DNA of 64,000 bases from Agromyces salentinus (GTDB lineage Bacteria > Actinomycetota > Actinomycetes > Actinomycetales > Microbacteriaceae), in the NCBI RefSeq assembly GCF_009749395.1, contig NZ_WBIR01000015.1:53775-117774 (forward strand). Reading direction: 5' to 3'. Of the stretch, positions 26,966-36,294 are shown piece after piece (within the stretch, counting starts at the first letter, position 1; each line of letters opens with the position of its first letter). The position numbers were made by a program, and so were the translations under genes. Below the pieces are notes generated by a model, which worked only from the letters and a program-made list of their open reading frames with translations, did not search any database and was not told the origin of the DNA.

Positions 26966-28093
26966 TTACAGCATGGTCGGATGCAGGCCGGGGCCGTCCT
27001 CGCCCGAGGTCTGCTCGACTCCGTGCTCGCGCGCCTCGCGCCGCCGCCGCCGCACGCTGCCATCGCCCACCGCGGCCGGCACCGCCTCCTCCACGTCGAG
27101 GCGATCGTGCTCGGTCGGGACGCCGATCGTCACGTCCTGCTCCTTGAGCTCGGGCTCCCTCGACTTCTGCATCGGGTAGTCCACGACGCGCATGCCCAGC
27201 ACGATCTTGCCCGGCGCCTCGCGGCGCTCGAGGGCGCGGTACGCGTCGGCGACCTTCTCGAGCGGGAAGACGTCGGCGATCGGCAGGCGCAACCGTCGGG
27301 CGGACACGAGCGCCGCGATGCGCCCGAGTGCCACGATGTCGCCGGCTCCGGCCCGGACGGCCTCATCGCGCTCGATCGCGTCCCAGTCGGTGAGCGTGAA
27401 GACGCGCGACGGCGGGATGCCGAGCGCCCTGGCCTCCTCGGCCTGCTCTCCGAGGAAGTCGAGGAACACGTTCGCCGGGTGCGGCGCGACCTCCCGCACG
27501 CGATCGGCCAGGTCGGGCCCGTATGGGAGCGGGATCACGCCGAACTGCCGCAGGAAGTCGAAGCGCATGTCCGGCGCGGTGCCGATGACCGCGGCGCCGC
27601 GCAGGCGCGCGAGCTGCGCGGCGAGGCATCCGACCCCGCCGGCGGCGGCCGTGATGACGACCGTGTCGTTCGGGCCGAGGTGCAGCCCCTCGACGATCGA
27701 CCAGGCGGTGGTGCCCGCCGTGTACAGCGACCCGGCGACCTCCCAGGACAGGGCCGACGGGCGTTCGAGCAGGTTGGCCTCGGGGACGACGACGTGGGTC
27801 GCCTGTGCGCCGCGGTCGACGAAGCCCATGACCTCGTCGCCGCGCCCGAGGCGGACCACGCCGGGACCGGTCGCGATCACGAGGCCCGCGAGGTCGCGCC
27901 CCTGGGATGCCGGTGGCTCGACGTGCCATCGCTCGGGATGCTCACCGCGCCGCACCGCGCTCTCGACCGGGTTGAGGCCCGCCGCGTAGACCTCGACGAG
28001 CACCTCCCCCGGACCGGGCTCGGGCGTGGGGATCTCCGCGATCTCGAGCACCTCGGGACCGCCGAATGTCGCGAACCTGACTTCGTGGGCCAT
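26966..28093 (-). CDS. Zinc-less MDR quinone oxidoreductase-like protein with C-terminal extension
   Basis: 375 residues. The first 305 or so are a quinone oxidoreductase-type medium-chain dehydrogenase: GLNPVESAVRRG, QGRDLAG, AAAGGVGCLAAQLAR (cofactor loop), EKVADAYRALERREAPGKIVL at the end. No zinc ligands are seen. A highly charged tail of about 68 residues (many Glu, Arg, Asp; RRRRRE run) follows and is unlike the family. GGAGG precedes the ATG at 28093. Confidence 0.82.
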   Translation of the reverse strand: MAHEVRFATFGGPEVLEIAEIPTPEPGPGEVLVEVYAAGLNPVESAVRRGEHPERWHVEPPASQGRDLAGLVIATGPGVVRLGRGDEVMGFVDRGAQATHVVVPEANLLERPSALSWEVAGSLYTAGTTAWSIVEGLHLGPNDTVVITAAAGGVGCLAAQLARLRGAAVIGTAPDMRFDFLRQFGVIPLPYGPDLADRVREVAPHPANVFLDFLGEQAEEARALGIPPSRVFTLTDWDAIERDEAVRAGAGDIVALGRIAALVSARRLRLPIADVFPLEKVADAYRALERREAPGKIVLGMRVVDYPMQKSREPELKEQDVTIGVPTEHDRLDVEEAVPAAVGDGSVRRRRREAREHGVEQTSGEDGPGLHPTML

Positions 28094-28212
28094 GTCGCAC
28101 CTCCTCGTGCGTGTCCTCCCATTCTCCGCCACATCCCCCGAAAAGGGGACACCGATCTCGGAGGGAGCAGCCGCGGCCGCCGCCGCCCGCCGCCGGCCGC
28201 TGCCGTCAGGCG

Positions 28213-29259
28213 TCAGGACGCGCTGGAGTCGCGCACGACGAGGTCGATCGGGATCAGGGTCTCGGCCCCGATCTCCGCGCCCTCGATGAGGCGGATGAGC
28301 GTTGCGACCATCGTGGCGCCCTTGTCGGAGGTGTGCAGGTCGACGGTCGTCAGCTGCGGCACGGTGTTCGTCGAGAAGACGTTGTTGTCGAGGGTCGCGA
28401 TGGCCACGTCGCCCGGCACCCGCCGACCGTGCGCCTTCAGCACGGGGAGCGCGCCGGAGGCCATCTGCGCGGATGCGACGAAGACGGCATCGAACGGGGT
28501 CGCACCCGCGAGGAGGCGCTCGGCCGCCGCCGCGCCACCGGCCGGGGTGTAGTCGCCCTCCTCGCAGCCGGCGGGCTCGAGTCCGGCTGCGGCGAGGACC
28601 TCGCTCCAGCCCTGCAGTCGTTCGCGACCCGCGGACGTGCTCAAGGGCCCGGTGATCGTCGCGATACGACGGCGCCCACGGTCGACGAGGTGCTGCGTCG
28701 CGAGCGCGGCCGCCGCGACGTTGTCGACGTCGACGCTGCGGACCTCGGCGTCGAACGCGGCGTCCAACTCGCCGGGCGGCCGGACGCCGAACACCACGGG
28801 CAGTGTCCGCGACAGCTCGAGGTAGGCCGACGACGCGCTGTGGTGCGACAGGATGAGCGCGCCGTCGACGTTGCCGCGCCGCAGGAACTGGTGCGTCTTC
28901 TCGGGATCCTGCTCGGACTCGATGAGCAGCGTCAGCGAGTAGTCGCTCGACGAGGCGTACATCGCCGCACCCTGGATGACCTCGGCGAAGTACGGATCTG
29001 CGAAGAACTCGGCCGTGCGCTCGGGGATCATCATCGCGATGGTCTGCGTCTGGCGGCGGACGAGGCTGCGGGCGGCCCGGTTGGGCACGTACCCGAGCTT
29101 CGCGATGGCGTCGTTCACGCGCGCCACCGCGCTCTCGGTGACCTGGGGCGACCCGTTGATCACGCGCGACACCGTCGAACTGGAGACGCCGGCCAGGGCC
29201 GCGACCCCCTCGAGGGTCGGGCTCAGGGCCGGCGCCTTGCGGCGCGTCTGCGTCGTCAC
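28213..29259 (-). CDS. cebR: LacI family regulator, CebR-like
   Basis: 348 residues: an N-terminal LacI HTH (TLEGVAALAGVSSSTVSRVINGS, hinge GYVPNRAARSLVRRQT) and a periplasmic-binding-like ligand domain. The GTG at 29259 has AGGAG upstream and places the HTH at the usual distance; the longer frame is unsupported. It is last in the beta-glucoside cluster, and the three TGGGA-type palindromes before cebE match the CebR operator of Streptomyces (TGGGAGCGCTCCCA). Symbol given by analogy. Confidence 0.85.
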   Translation of the reverse strand: MTTQTRRKAPALSPTLEGVAALAGVSSSTVSRVINGSPQVTESAVARVNDAIAKLGYVPNRAARSLVRRQTQTIAMMIPERTAEFFADPYFAEVIQGAAMYASSSDYSLTLLIESEQDPEKTHQFLRRGNVDGALILSHHSASSAYLELSRTLPVVFGVRPPGELDAAFDAEVRSVDVDNVAAAALATQHLVDRGRRRIATITGPLSTSAGRERLQGWSEVLAAAGLEPAGCEEGDYTPAGGAAAAERLLAGATPFDAVFVASAQMASGALPVLKAHGRRVPGDVAIATLDNNVFSTNTVPQLTTVDLHTSDKGATMVATLIRLIEGAEIGAETLIPIDLVVRDSSAS

Positions 29260-29349
29260 GTCTCGTCTCCTGCCGCCCGTCGGGGCGCTTCGGGTGCTTC
29301 CTCCGTCGGAGGTGGCACCTTCACCGTACGACAACATCCGCGCCGCGCC

Positions 29350-30789
29350 TCACTCCGGGATGACGTGCCCGTCGATGAGGCGGGCCACCCACAGCCCGCT
29401 GTCCTTGATCGTGCGACGCTGGGTCTCGTAGTCCACATGCACGATGCCGAAGCGCTTGCTGAATCCGTAGCCCCACTCGAAGTTGTCCAGCAGCGACCAG
29501 ACGAGGTATCCGCGCAGGTCGACGCCCTGCTCCATCGCCCGGTGCGCGGCCGTGAAGTGCCGCCGCAGGTAGTCGACGCGCTCGTCGTCGAAGACGCGGT
29601 CGCCGATCACCTCGTCGGCGAACGCGGCGCCGTTCTCGGTGATCATGAGCGGGAGGTCGGGGTGCTCGCGGCTCAGCGAGAGCAGCAGGCCCTCCAGCCC
29701 GTCGGGGGCGATGTTCCACCCCATCGCCGTGTACGGGCCCTCCTGGTGGAGGAACTCGACCCCGTCGCTGCCGGGCCACGGGGAGCCCCCGACGTCCTTG
29801 TGGCCGTCGGCGCGTTCACGCGGCGACACCCCGTCCCACATGCGCACCCGGGTCGTCGAGTAGTAGTTGACGCCGAGGAAGTCGAGCGGCTGCCGGATGA
29901 TCTCCGTGTCGCCCGGGAGGACGAACGACCAGTCCGTGACCGAGGAGGTGTCCTCGATGAGGTCGACGGGGTACCCGCCGACGAGCATCGGCTGGGTGAA
30001 GGAGCGGTTCGCCAGCGCCTCGATGCGGCGCACGGCCTCCGCGCTCCCGTCGCCGTCGCCGCGGACGACGTGGAAGTTCAGCGTGACCGAGACCTCGGCC
30101 TGCGGGACGACCTCGCGGAGCACCTGCACGGCGAGGCCGTGCGCGAGGTTGAGGTGGTGCATGGCCGCGAGCGCCGCGGCGCCGTCGGTGCGGCCCGGCG
30201 CGTGCGCGCCCGACCCGTACCCGAGGAAGGCACTGCACCACGGCTCGTTCAGCGTCGTCCACACGGGGACGCGATCGCCGAGCGCCTCGGCGACGTGTCG
30301 CGCATACTCCGCGAAGCGATACGCGGTCTCGCGGTTGGTCCAACCACCGGCATCCTCCAGCGCCTGCGGGAGGTCCCAGTGGTACAGCGTCGCGATCGGG
30401 CGGATGCCGCGGGCGATGAGCCCGTCGACGAGACGACGGTAGAAGTCGAGCCCCGCCTCGTTCACGGCTCCGGAGCCGGTCGGCTGGATGCGCGGCCACG
30501 CGATCGAGAAGCGGTACGCCTCGAGGCCGAGTTCGACCATCAGGTCGAGGTCCGACTCGAGTCGGTTGTAGTGATCGTCGGCGACGGCGCCCGTGTCGCC
30601 GTTCACGATCTTGCCCGGCGTCGCACTGAACGTGTCCCAGATAGACGGACCGCGCCCGTCGGCCGTGGCGGCGCCCTCGATCTGGTACGAGGCCGTGGCG
30701 GAGCCGATGAGGAACCCGGTCGGGAACTCGAGTCCGGAGTCCCGGTAGTCGGGGCTCTCCCTGGTGCGTGTCGGAGTCTCGATGGTCAT
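29350..30789 (-). CDS. bglC: GH1 beta-glucosidase
   Basis: Hydrolyses cellobiose or other beta-glucosides inside the cell by a retaining mechanism. The 479-residue product has the N-terminal signature [15 protein letters not shown], the acid/base Glu in TTLNEPW and the nucleophile Glu in MITENGAAF. No signal peptide, so it acts on imported sugars. It is 1 nt after the permease stop. Symbol by analogy with the Streptomyces ceb locus. Confidence 0.9.
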   Translation of the reverse strand: MTIETPTRTRESPDYRDSGLEFPTGFLIGSATASYQIEGAATADGRGPSIWDTFSATPGKIVNGDTGAVADDHYNRLESDLDLMVELGLEAYRFSIAWPRIQPTGSGAVNEAGLDFYRRLVDGLIARGIRPIATLYHWDLPQALEDAGGWTNRETAYRFAEYARHVAEALGDRVPVWTTLNEPWCSAFLGYGSGAHAPGRTDGAAALAAMHHLNLAHGLAVQVLREVVPQAEVSVTLNFHVVRGDGDGSAEAVRRIEALANRSFTQPMLVGGYPVDLIEDTSSVTDWSFVLPGDTEIIRQPLDFLGVNYYSTTRVRMWDGVSPRERADGHKDVGGSPWPGSDGVEFLHQEGPYTAMGWNIAPDGLEGLLLSLSREHPDLPLMITENGAAFADEVIGDRVFDDERVDYLRRHFTAAHRAMEQGVDLRGYLVWSLLDNFEWGYGFSKRFGIVHVDYETQRRTIKDSGLWVARLIDGHVIPE

Positions 30790-30790
30790 G

Positions 30791-31720
30791 TCAGCCTTTC
30801 ACTGCGCCTTGCATGATGCCCGCCACGAGCTGCTTGCCCGCGACGAAGAAGAGGATGAGGAGTGGGATCACCGACAGCACGGCGCCCGCGAGCACCATCG
30901 CGTTGTCGGGGTTCTGGCCGCCGCTGGCGCTCAGGGCCGCGAGGGCGGTCTGCACGCTGGGGTTTCGCGGGCTCAGCGCGAGGCTGGGCCAGAGGTAGTC
31001 GGTCCAGGCGGCCATGAAGGTGAAGAGGGAGAGCACGGCCATCGCGGGTCGGGCTGCGGGGAGCGCCACGTGCCGGAACGTGCCCCACATGCTGGCTCCG
31101 TCCATGCGGGCGGCCTCGATGAGCTCGTCGGGGATCACGTCCACGAGGTACTGGCGCATGAAGAACACGCCGAAGGCGGTGACCATGCCGGGCACGATGA
31201 CGGCCTGGAGGGTGCCGATCCACTGCCATTCGGCCATGAGCATGAACAGCGGGATGATGCCGAGCTGCGTCGGGATGGCCATCGTGGCGATCACCGCGAG
31301 CAGCAGGCCGGTGCGCCCGCGGAAGCGCAGCTTGGCGAACGCGTACCCGGCCAGCGTCGAGAAGAACACCACGGAGACGGTGATGGCGCCCGAGATGAGG
31401 ATGCTGTTCAACAGCCCCTGGAGGAACGGCACCGTCTCGAGGGCCTTCATGGCGTTCGAGAGGAAGTTCGGGCCCGGGAGCACCGCGGGGGGCACCAGGT
31501 TCGTGTCGGACGACTGGCGGCTGCCGATGACGAACGACCACCAGAGCGGGAACGCGGAGCCGACGAAGAACGCGATGAGCAGCGCGTAGGTGAGGACGCC
31601 CGGACGTTCATAGGCGCGCTTGCGCTTCGCTCGGCGCTCGGCGTCGACGACGCGACGATCCTCGAAGGAAGGCGACTTCGACGGCTTCGGCGTCTTGGGC
31701 GACGTGACGGTGGCGGTCAT
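30791..31720 (-). CDS. cebG: Carbohydrate ABC transporter permease, MalG type
   Basis: 309 residues: a cytoplasmic Lys/Arg-rich N-terminus of about 45 residues, six membrane helices and the EAA loop [24 protein letters not shown]. It overlaps the cebF stop by 4 nt. It forms the membrane channel together with cebF. The ATPase is not in the cluster; a shared multiple-sugar ATPase (MsiK type) elsewhere is expected, as in Streptomyces. Confidence 0.88.
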   Translation of the reverse strand: MTATVTSPKTPKPSKSPSFEDRRVVDAERRAKRKRAYERPGVLTYALLIAFFVGSAFPLWWSFVIGSRQSSDTNLVPPAVLPGPNFLSNAMKALETVPFLQGLLNSILISGAITVSVVFFSTLAGYAFAKLRFRGRTGLLLAVIATMAIPTQLGIIPLFMLMAEWQWIGTLQAVIVPGMVTAFGVFFMRQYLVDVIPDELIEAARMDGASMWGTFRHVALPAARPAMAVLSLFTFMAAWTDYLWPSLALSPRNPSVQTALAALSASGGQNPDNAMVLAGAVLSVIPLLILFFVAGKQLVAGIMQGAVKG

Positions 31721-32712
31721 GACTCTCCCTGCTGCGCGCCGATGGAGGCGGCGCTGATGCGGGCCGGTTTCACGTCGGCGGTGCGGATGGCGCGGGTGAT
31801 CGCGTAGCTGATGAGCCCGACCAGCACGATGATGAGGAACAGGATCCAGGCGGTCGCCGAGGCCTGGCCGAAGTCGCGCCGCGGGAACGCGAGCTCGTAG
31901 AGGTACAGCACGATCGTCTGGAACTGGCGGTCGCTGCCGCCGTACGTCCGTCCGTCGAAGAGCCGCGGCTCAGTGAAGATCTGCAGGCCGCCGATGGTCG
32001 CGGTGATGACCACGAAGATGAGCGTGGGCCGGATCATCGGGATCGTGATGGACCAGAAGCGGCGGATCTTGTTGGCGCCGTCGAGCGCGGCCGACTCGTA
32101 GACATCGCGCGGCACGGCCTGCATGGCGGCCAGGAGCAGGAGGGCGTTGTAGCCGGTCCAGCGCCAGTTCACCATGGTGGCGATCGCGATGTGGGAGGGC
32201 AGCACGTCGAATGCCCAGCGGATCGGCTCCAGCCCGAACAGCTCGAGGAGCCCGGCGATGGGGCCGTGGTACTGGTTGAAGATCTGGAGGAAGATCACGG
32301 TGACCGCGACCGGCGCGACGATGTACGGCAGCAGGATGCTCATGCGCCAGAAGGTCTTGCCGCGGATCGCCTGGTCGAGCAGCGCCGCGATGCCGGTGGC
32401 GATGACGAGCTGCGGGATCGCCGACAGCAGGAAGATGCTGACGGTGTTGCCGAAGGCGTTCCAGAAGAAGGGGTCGCTGAGGATCGAGACATAGTTCGCC
32501 AGGCCGACGAACTCACCCTGGCCCTCGAGCAGATGCCAGTCGTAGAGCGAGACGTTCAGCGTGTACGCGATCGGGAAGACGCCGATCAGGGCGAACAGGA
32601 CGAAGAACGGCGCGACGTAGAGGAACGGGGAGAAGGTGTAGTCGAAGCGACTGACCTTCTGCCGGAACGTCAGTTCCGAGCGGGCCGGTCGACCCAAGGT
32701 GGAGGTGGTCAT
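31717..32712 (-). CDS. cebF: Carbohydrate ABC transporter permease, MalF type
   Basis: 331 residues, six predicted membrane helices and the EAA-like loop ESAALDGANKIRRFWSITIPMIRP. It is coupled to cebG through ATGA. It is separated from the binding-protein gene by 87 bp that contain a strong hairpin. Confidence 0.88.
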   Translation of the reverse strand: MTTSTLGRPARSELTFRQKVSRFDYTFSPFLYVAPFFVLFALIGVFPIAYTLNVSLYDWHLLEGQGEFVGLANYVSILSDPFFWNAFGNTVSIFLLSAIPQLVIATGIAALLDQAIRGKTFWRMSILLPYIVAPVAVTVIFLQIFNQYHGPIAGLLELFGLEPIRWAFDVLPSHIAIATMVNWRWTGYNALLLLAAMQAVPRDVYESAALDGANKIRRFWSITIPMIRPTLIFVVITATIGGLQIFTEPRLFDGRTYGGSDRQFQTIVLYLYELAFPRRDFGQASATAWILFLIIVLVGLISYAITRAIRTADVKPARISAASIGAQQGES

Positions 32713-32762
32713 CGTTGAGCCAATCCGCGAGACGATGAATGGAGCGGTGGAGGGTTGTGCGC

Positions 32763-32793
32763 GGGCGGCTCGACGCGTGGTGCCGAGCCGCCC
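32763..32793 (-). terminator. Hairpin between the binding-protein and permease genes
   Basis: GGGCGGCTCG and CGAGCCGCCC form a perfect 10-bp stem with an 11-nt loop right after the cebE stop. No T-run, so partial termination or protection of the cebE message is more likely than full termination. Confidence 0.55.
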
Positions 32794-32799
32794 GACGGA

Positions 32800-34089
32800 T
32801 CAGCCGACGATCTGGTCGAGCAGCTCCATGGCCTCATCCCAGGCTTCGTCGGGGTCGGTGACCTCGCCCTGGCTGACCCGGTCGAAGACCGGGCCGAACA
32901 CGTTGTCCTGGATGTTGGAGTCCTCGGGGCCCTTGACCTGGGCGATCACGCCCTCCGAGCGTGCCGCGAAGATCTCGCCGACGGGAGCGTCGTTGAAGAA
33001 GGCGCTCGTGGTGTCGGCGACGAGCTCCTGGCCCTCGGGCGTGCTCGGGAACGGGCCGGCGAGCTCGAACGAGGCGGCCTGCTGCTCGGGGGCGGCGAGC
33101 CAGAGCGCGAGCTTGGCGGCCTCCTCCTTGTGCTCGGACGACTCTGCGACGCCGAGGAACGCGCCGCCCCAGTTGGCCGCGCCGCCGGGGAGGACGTCGG
33201 CGAAGTCCCAGCCGCTGTCGGTGGTGCCCTCGTCGTAGTAGCCCTGCACGATGCCGAGCATCCAGCTCGGGCACATGTAGACGGCGAAGTCGCCGGCCTT
33301 GGCCTCGGGGCCGACCTCCCAGCCGGGGAGCCCTGCGCCGAGCTCGTCGTTCTCGGCCTCGACGATCTTCGTGAACTGGTCCTTCAGCACGTCGTTGCCC
33401 TCGATGTTCAGGGTCTCGCCGTCCTTCTTGTAGTACCCCTCCTCCTGCTGGTTCACGAAGGAGTTCCAGAAGAAGCGTGGGCTGTGGTAGAACGCCTTCC
33501 CGGAGTTGTCGACGTACTCCTGGCCGACCTCGAAGAATCGGTCCCACGTGGCGTCGTCGCCGCCGAAGTACTCGGCGACCTCGGTGCGCTCGCTGGGCAG
33601 CCCCGCGGCCTCGAACAGGTCGCCGCGGTAGCAGAGGCCCTGCGGGCCGATGTCGAGGCCCGCGCCGATGACCTTGCCGTCGGTGGTCGTGCCCTGGTCG
33701 TACTTCCAGTCGAGCCAGGAGTCCTTGACGTCCTCGATGCCGTAGTCGCGCAGGTCGACGAACGAGTCGTCGGGGATCGTGCCGAGCCAGCCCTCCTCGA
33801 TGGCCACGATGTCGCTGAGGCCGGTGCCGGCCGCGATCTTGGCGTACGCGTCGTCACGGGCCGCACCGCCGCCCTCGAGATTCGTCGCCTCGATCGTGAC
33901 GTTGGGGTTCTCCTCCATGTACTGCTCGTAGTTGGCGTCGACGCCCATCGTGCCGAAGGTCGTGATGGAGAGGGTGACCTTGTCGTCACCGCCGCCCTCA
34001 CCGCCTCCGGTCGAGCAGCCTGTCGCGATGAGGGCCAATGCTGCGATGCCCGCGACGGACGCGGCGATCCTGGTTCGTGATGAGTTCAC
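32800..34089 (-). CDS. cebE: Sugar-binding lipoprotein of an ABC importer (CebE-like)
   Basis: Family 1 extracellular solute-binding protein, 429 residues. Lipoprotein signal peptide with lipobox at about residues 22-25 (ATGC, preceded by ALALI), then a Gly/Ser linker. The GTG at 34089 has AAGGGAG at 5-nt spacing; the GTG two codons earlier lies inside that site. First gene of the operon, probably binding cello-oligosaccharides or another beta-glucoside. Substrate is inferred from the GH1 enzyme and the operators. Confidence 0.88.
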   Translation of the reverse strand: MNSSRTRIAASVAGIAALALIATGCSTGGGEGGGDDKVTLSITTFGTMGVDANYEQYMEENPNVTIEATNLEGGGAARDDAYAKIAAGTGLSDIVAIEEGWLGTIPDDSFVDLRDYGIEDVKDSWLDWKYDQGTTTDGKVIGAGLDIGPQGLCYRGDLFEAAGLPSERTEVAEYFGGDDATWDRFFEVGQEYVDNSGKAFYHSPRFFWNSFVNQQEEGYYKKDGETLNIEGNDVLKDQFTKIVEAENDELGAGLPGWEVGPEAKAGDFAVYMCPSWMLGIVQGYYDEGTTDSGWDFADVLPGGAANWGGAFLGVAESSEHKEEAAKLALWLAAPEQQAASFELAGPFPSTPEGQELVADTTSAFFNDAPVGEIFAARSEGVIAQVKGPEDSNIQDNVFGPVFDRVSQGEVTDPDEAWDEAMELLDQIVG

Positions 34090-34121
34090 GGTCACTCCCT
34101 TGTGTGCGTGGTCCTAGGTCA

Positions 34122-34135
34122 TGGGAACGCTCCCA
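34122..34135. promoter_or_regulatory. CebR-type operator O1
   Basis: TGGGAACGCTCCCA, a near-perfect 14-bp palindrome in the 5' leader of cebE, about 33 nt before the start codon. Confidence 0.8.
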
Positions 34136-34146
34136 CAGAACACTCA

Positions 34147-34160
34147 TGGGAACGCTCCCA
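34147..34160. promoter_or_regulatory. CebR-type operator O2
   Basis: An identical second copy of TGGGAACGCTCCCA, 25 bp centre to centre from O1, lying just downstream of the predicted transcription start. Confidence 0.8.
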
Positions 34161-34173
34161 CGAGTTCGACGCA

Positions 34174-34203
34174 ACCATACCCGGCCGGTCGATCGCCCGT
34201 CAA
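34174..34203 (-). promoter_or_regulatory. Promoter of the ceb operon
   Basis: Minus strand TTGACG (34203-34198), 18-bp spacer, TATGGT (34179-34174). Start predicted near 34167. Operators O2 and O1 lie downstream and O3 upstream of it. Confidence 0.75.
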
Positions 34204-34211
34204 GAAGAATT

Positions 34212-34225
34212 TGGGCGCGCTCCCA
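34212..34225. promoter_or_regulatory. CebR-type operator O3
   Basis: TGGGCGCGCTCCCA, a variant of the palindrome, upstream of the -35 and 65 bp from O2 centre to centre. It allows looping or cooperative repression. Confidence 0.65.
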
Positions 34226-34236
34226 TCCGCGTGGAA

Positions 34237-35274
34237 TCAGGCCTCGACGACTCCGAGCTGAGCGCGGGCCGCGTCGATCACGGTCATGACGTCGATCGTC
34301 GTCTGCAGCGGATGCAGCGGCGATTCCGTGAGGCCGTCGGTCACGTGCCGGGCGACCGCGGCGGCCTGCCACGCCATGCCCTCGCGGAAGCTCAGGCCCG
34401 ATGGGTCGTCGTACCTCGCGCGCGGCTCGCCGCCGGCGGCGACCACCAGCTCGAACCCGCCGGGAGCCACGAACGACGGGTCGATGTCGAGGTTGCCGAG
34501 CGAGCCGGACACCGCGGCCCGACCGGGCGAGGACACCTGCAGGCTCGTGCTGAGCACGGCCTGCGCATCCTGCGGGTACGCGAGCACGATCGCGCTCTGC
34601 ACGTCGACACCGCTCTCGGCGAGCGTGCCCCGCGCCGTCACGGAGCTGGGAGCACCCAGCCAGAGGTGGCTCAGCCAGACCGAGTAGACGCCGATGTCGA
34701 GCAGGGCGCCCCCGCCGAGGCGCGGATCGAAGAGGCGCCCGCCGGGCTGCGCCGTGAAGCCGAGGTCGGCCGTGACCAGGCGCACGTCGCCCAGCACCCC
34801 GTCGTCGCGCAACTGCACCATCACGTCGGTCTGCGGCAGGAACCGGGTCCACATCGCCTCCATGGCGAAGACGCCGGCCGCGCGGGCGGCGTCGCGGATG
34901 GTGCGCGCCTCGTCGGCCGAGAGCCCGATCGGCTTCTCGATGAGCACGTGCTTGCCCGCGCCGATGGCGTCGAGCGACAGCCGGAGGTGCTCGCTGTGCG
35001 GCGCGGCGACGTAGACGATCTGCACGTCCGGGTCCGCGTACAGGTGCGCGTACTCGCCATGGCTGCGGGCGATGTCGTGCCGACGGGCGAACTCGGCCGC
35101 GCGTTCGGGCGACCGGGAGGCGACCGCGACTACGCGCTGGTCCGTGTAGGCGTGCAGGGCGTGCACGAAGTCGGCCGCGATGCCGCCAGGGGCCACCACG
35201 CCCCAGCGGAGCACGGGGCCGCCTCGCAGCGGCTGCGAGCGCGGGGAGGGCAGGGCGTGGGTCGAGAGTGTCAT
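34237..35274 (-). CDS. Gfo/Idh/MocA family oxidoreductase
   Basis: 345 residues: N-terminal Rossmann fold (LRWGVVAPGGIAADF) with the EKP signature in HVLIEKPIGLS, and a C-terminal substrate domain (GGGALLDIGVYSVWLSHL). Members are NAD(P)-dependent sugar or inositol dehydrogenases; the substrate is unknown. It ends upstream of the ceb promoter and could share a sugar substrate range. The start at 35274 has only weak ribosome-site support, and TAGGTT lies 8 nt upstream. Confidence 0.87.
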   Translation of the reverse strand: MTLSTHALPSPRSQPLRGGPVLRWGVVAPGGIAADFVHALHAYTDQRVVAVASRSPERAAEFARRHDIARSHGEYAHLYADPDVQIVYVAAPHSEHLRLSLDAIGAGKHVLIEKPIGLSADEARTIRDAARAAGVFAMEAMWTRFLPQTDVMVQLRDDGVLGDVRLVTADLGFTAQPGGRLFDPRLGGGALLDIGVYSVWLSHLWLGAPSSVTARGTLAESGVDVQSAIVLAYPQDAQAVLSTSLQVSSPGRAAVSGSLGNLDIDPSFVAPGGFELVVAAGGEPRARYDDPSGLSFREGMAWQAAAVARHVTDGLTESPLHPLQTTIDVMTVIDAARAQLGVVEA

Positions 35275-35360
35275 GGGGCCCGAACCTACTGCACCGATGC
35301 GGGCCGGTGCGGACGCGCGCACGTCGCCGGTGACCGGCTCGGCAGCGCCGCAGACCGGCG

Positions 35361-35410
35361 GTCAGCGCGTCGGCGGGTCAGCGCGTCGGCGGCGTCAGCG
35401 CGTCGCGGTC
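35361..35410. repeat. 16-bp tandem repeat next to the rsmI stop
   Basis: Two exact copies of GTCAGCGCGTCGGCGG (35361-35392) are followed by a degenerate third copy (35394-35407); the fourth, broken copy carries the rsmI stop codon. It lies between the Gfo/Idh start and rsmI. Confidence 0.75.
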
Positions 35411-36230
35411 AGCGGGTCCTCGACGCGAGCGCCGCCTCGTAGAGGTCGCGCTTGCCGAGCCCCGTCTCCGCGGCCACGAGCGAGGCCGCATCCTTCAACC
35501 GGGTGCCGGATGCCGCGAGCTCGAGCACGCGGTCGAGGGCGGTCGCGGCATCCGCCTGCCGCTCCGCCGCACCCTGCACGACGATGCAGATCTCGCCGCG
35601 CACGCCGTCGGCCGCCCACTCGGCGAGCTCCCCGAGCCCGCCCCGGCGAACCTCCTCGTGGAGCTTCGTGAGCTCCCGGCACACCGCCGCCGGACGATCG
35701 GCACCGAAGGCCTCGGCGAGCGCGGTGAGGCTCACCGCGAGGCGCGACGGCCCCTCGAAGAACACGAGCGTACGGCGGTCGCCCGCGAGCTCGGCGAGAC
35801 GCCTGGCGCGCTCCCCTGCCTTGCGGGGCAGGAACCCCTCGAAGGAGAACCGGTCGGTCGGCAGTCCGGCGACGGCGAGAGCCGTGATCACCGCGCTCGG
35901 GCCCGGGATCGCCGTGACCTCGACGCCGGCCGCCACCGCAGCTTGGACGAGCGGGTAGCCGGGGTCGGAGACGGTCGGCATGCCGGCGTCGCTCAGCACG
36001 AGCAGGTCGACCTCGCGCGCGAGCTCGACGAGTTCGGCGGCCTTCGCACGCTCGTTGTGCTCGTGCAGGGCGATGAGGCGGGGCCGGTTCGTGATGCCGA
36101 GCCCGGCGAGCAGCCGCTGCGTGACGCGTGTGTCCTCGGAGGCGACGACGGTCGCCTCGGCGAGGGCCTCGCGCAGTCGGACCGACGCGTCGCCGAGGTT
36201 GCCGATGGGCGTCGCCGCGAGGATGATCAT
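35409..36230 (-). CDS. rsmI: 16S rRNA (cytidine1402-2'-O)-methyltransferase
   Basis: 273 residues, SAM-dependent. Motifs: LAATPIGNLGDAS at the N-terminus, the ASEDTRVTQRLL segment, SDAGMPTVSDPG, AIPGPSAVITAL and FFEGPSRL. It modifies C1402 in the decoding centre with RsmH. The ATG at 36230 is the family start; the longer frame upstream overlaps the divergent pmt gene. rsmI and pmt are divergent neighbours in other actinobacteria too. Confidence 0.94.
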   Translation of the reverse strand: MIILAATPIGNLGDASVRLREALAEATVVASEDTRVTQRLLAGLGITNRPRLIALHEHNERAKAAELVELAREVDLLVLSDAGMPTVSDPGYPLVQAAVAAGVEVTAIPGPSAVITALAVAGLPTDRFSFEGFLPRKAGERARRLAELAGDRRTLVFFEGPSRLAVSLTALAEAFGADRPAAVCRELTKLHEEVRRGGLGELAEWAADGVRGEICIVVQGAAERQADAATALDRVLELAASGTRLKDAASLVAAETGLGKRDLYEAALASRTR

Positions 36231-36281
36231 CCCCCCAGTCTCCCGCACCACGGGGTCGACGCCCATCCGGTCCGGCTCGGT

Positions 36282-36287
36282 TACTCT
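36282..36287 (+). promoter_or_regulatory. -10 box of pmt (leaderless)
   Basis: TACTCT ends 7 nt before the ATG at 36295, so the transcript would begin at or within a base of the start codon. Confidence 0.45.
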
Positions 36288-36294
36288 GAAGCCC

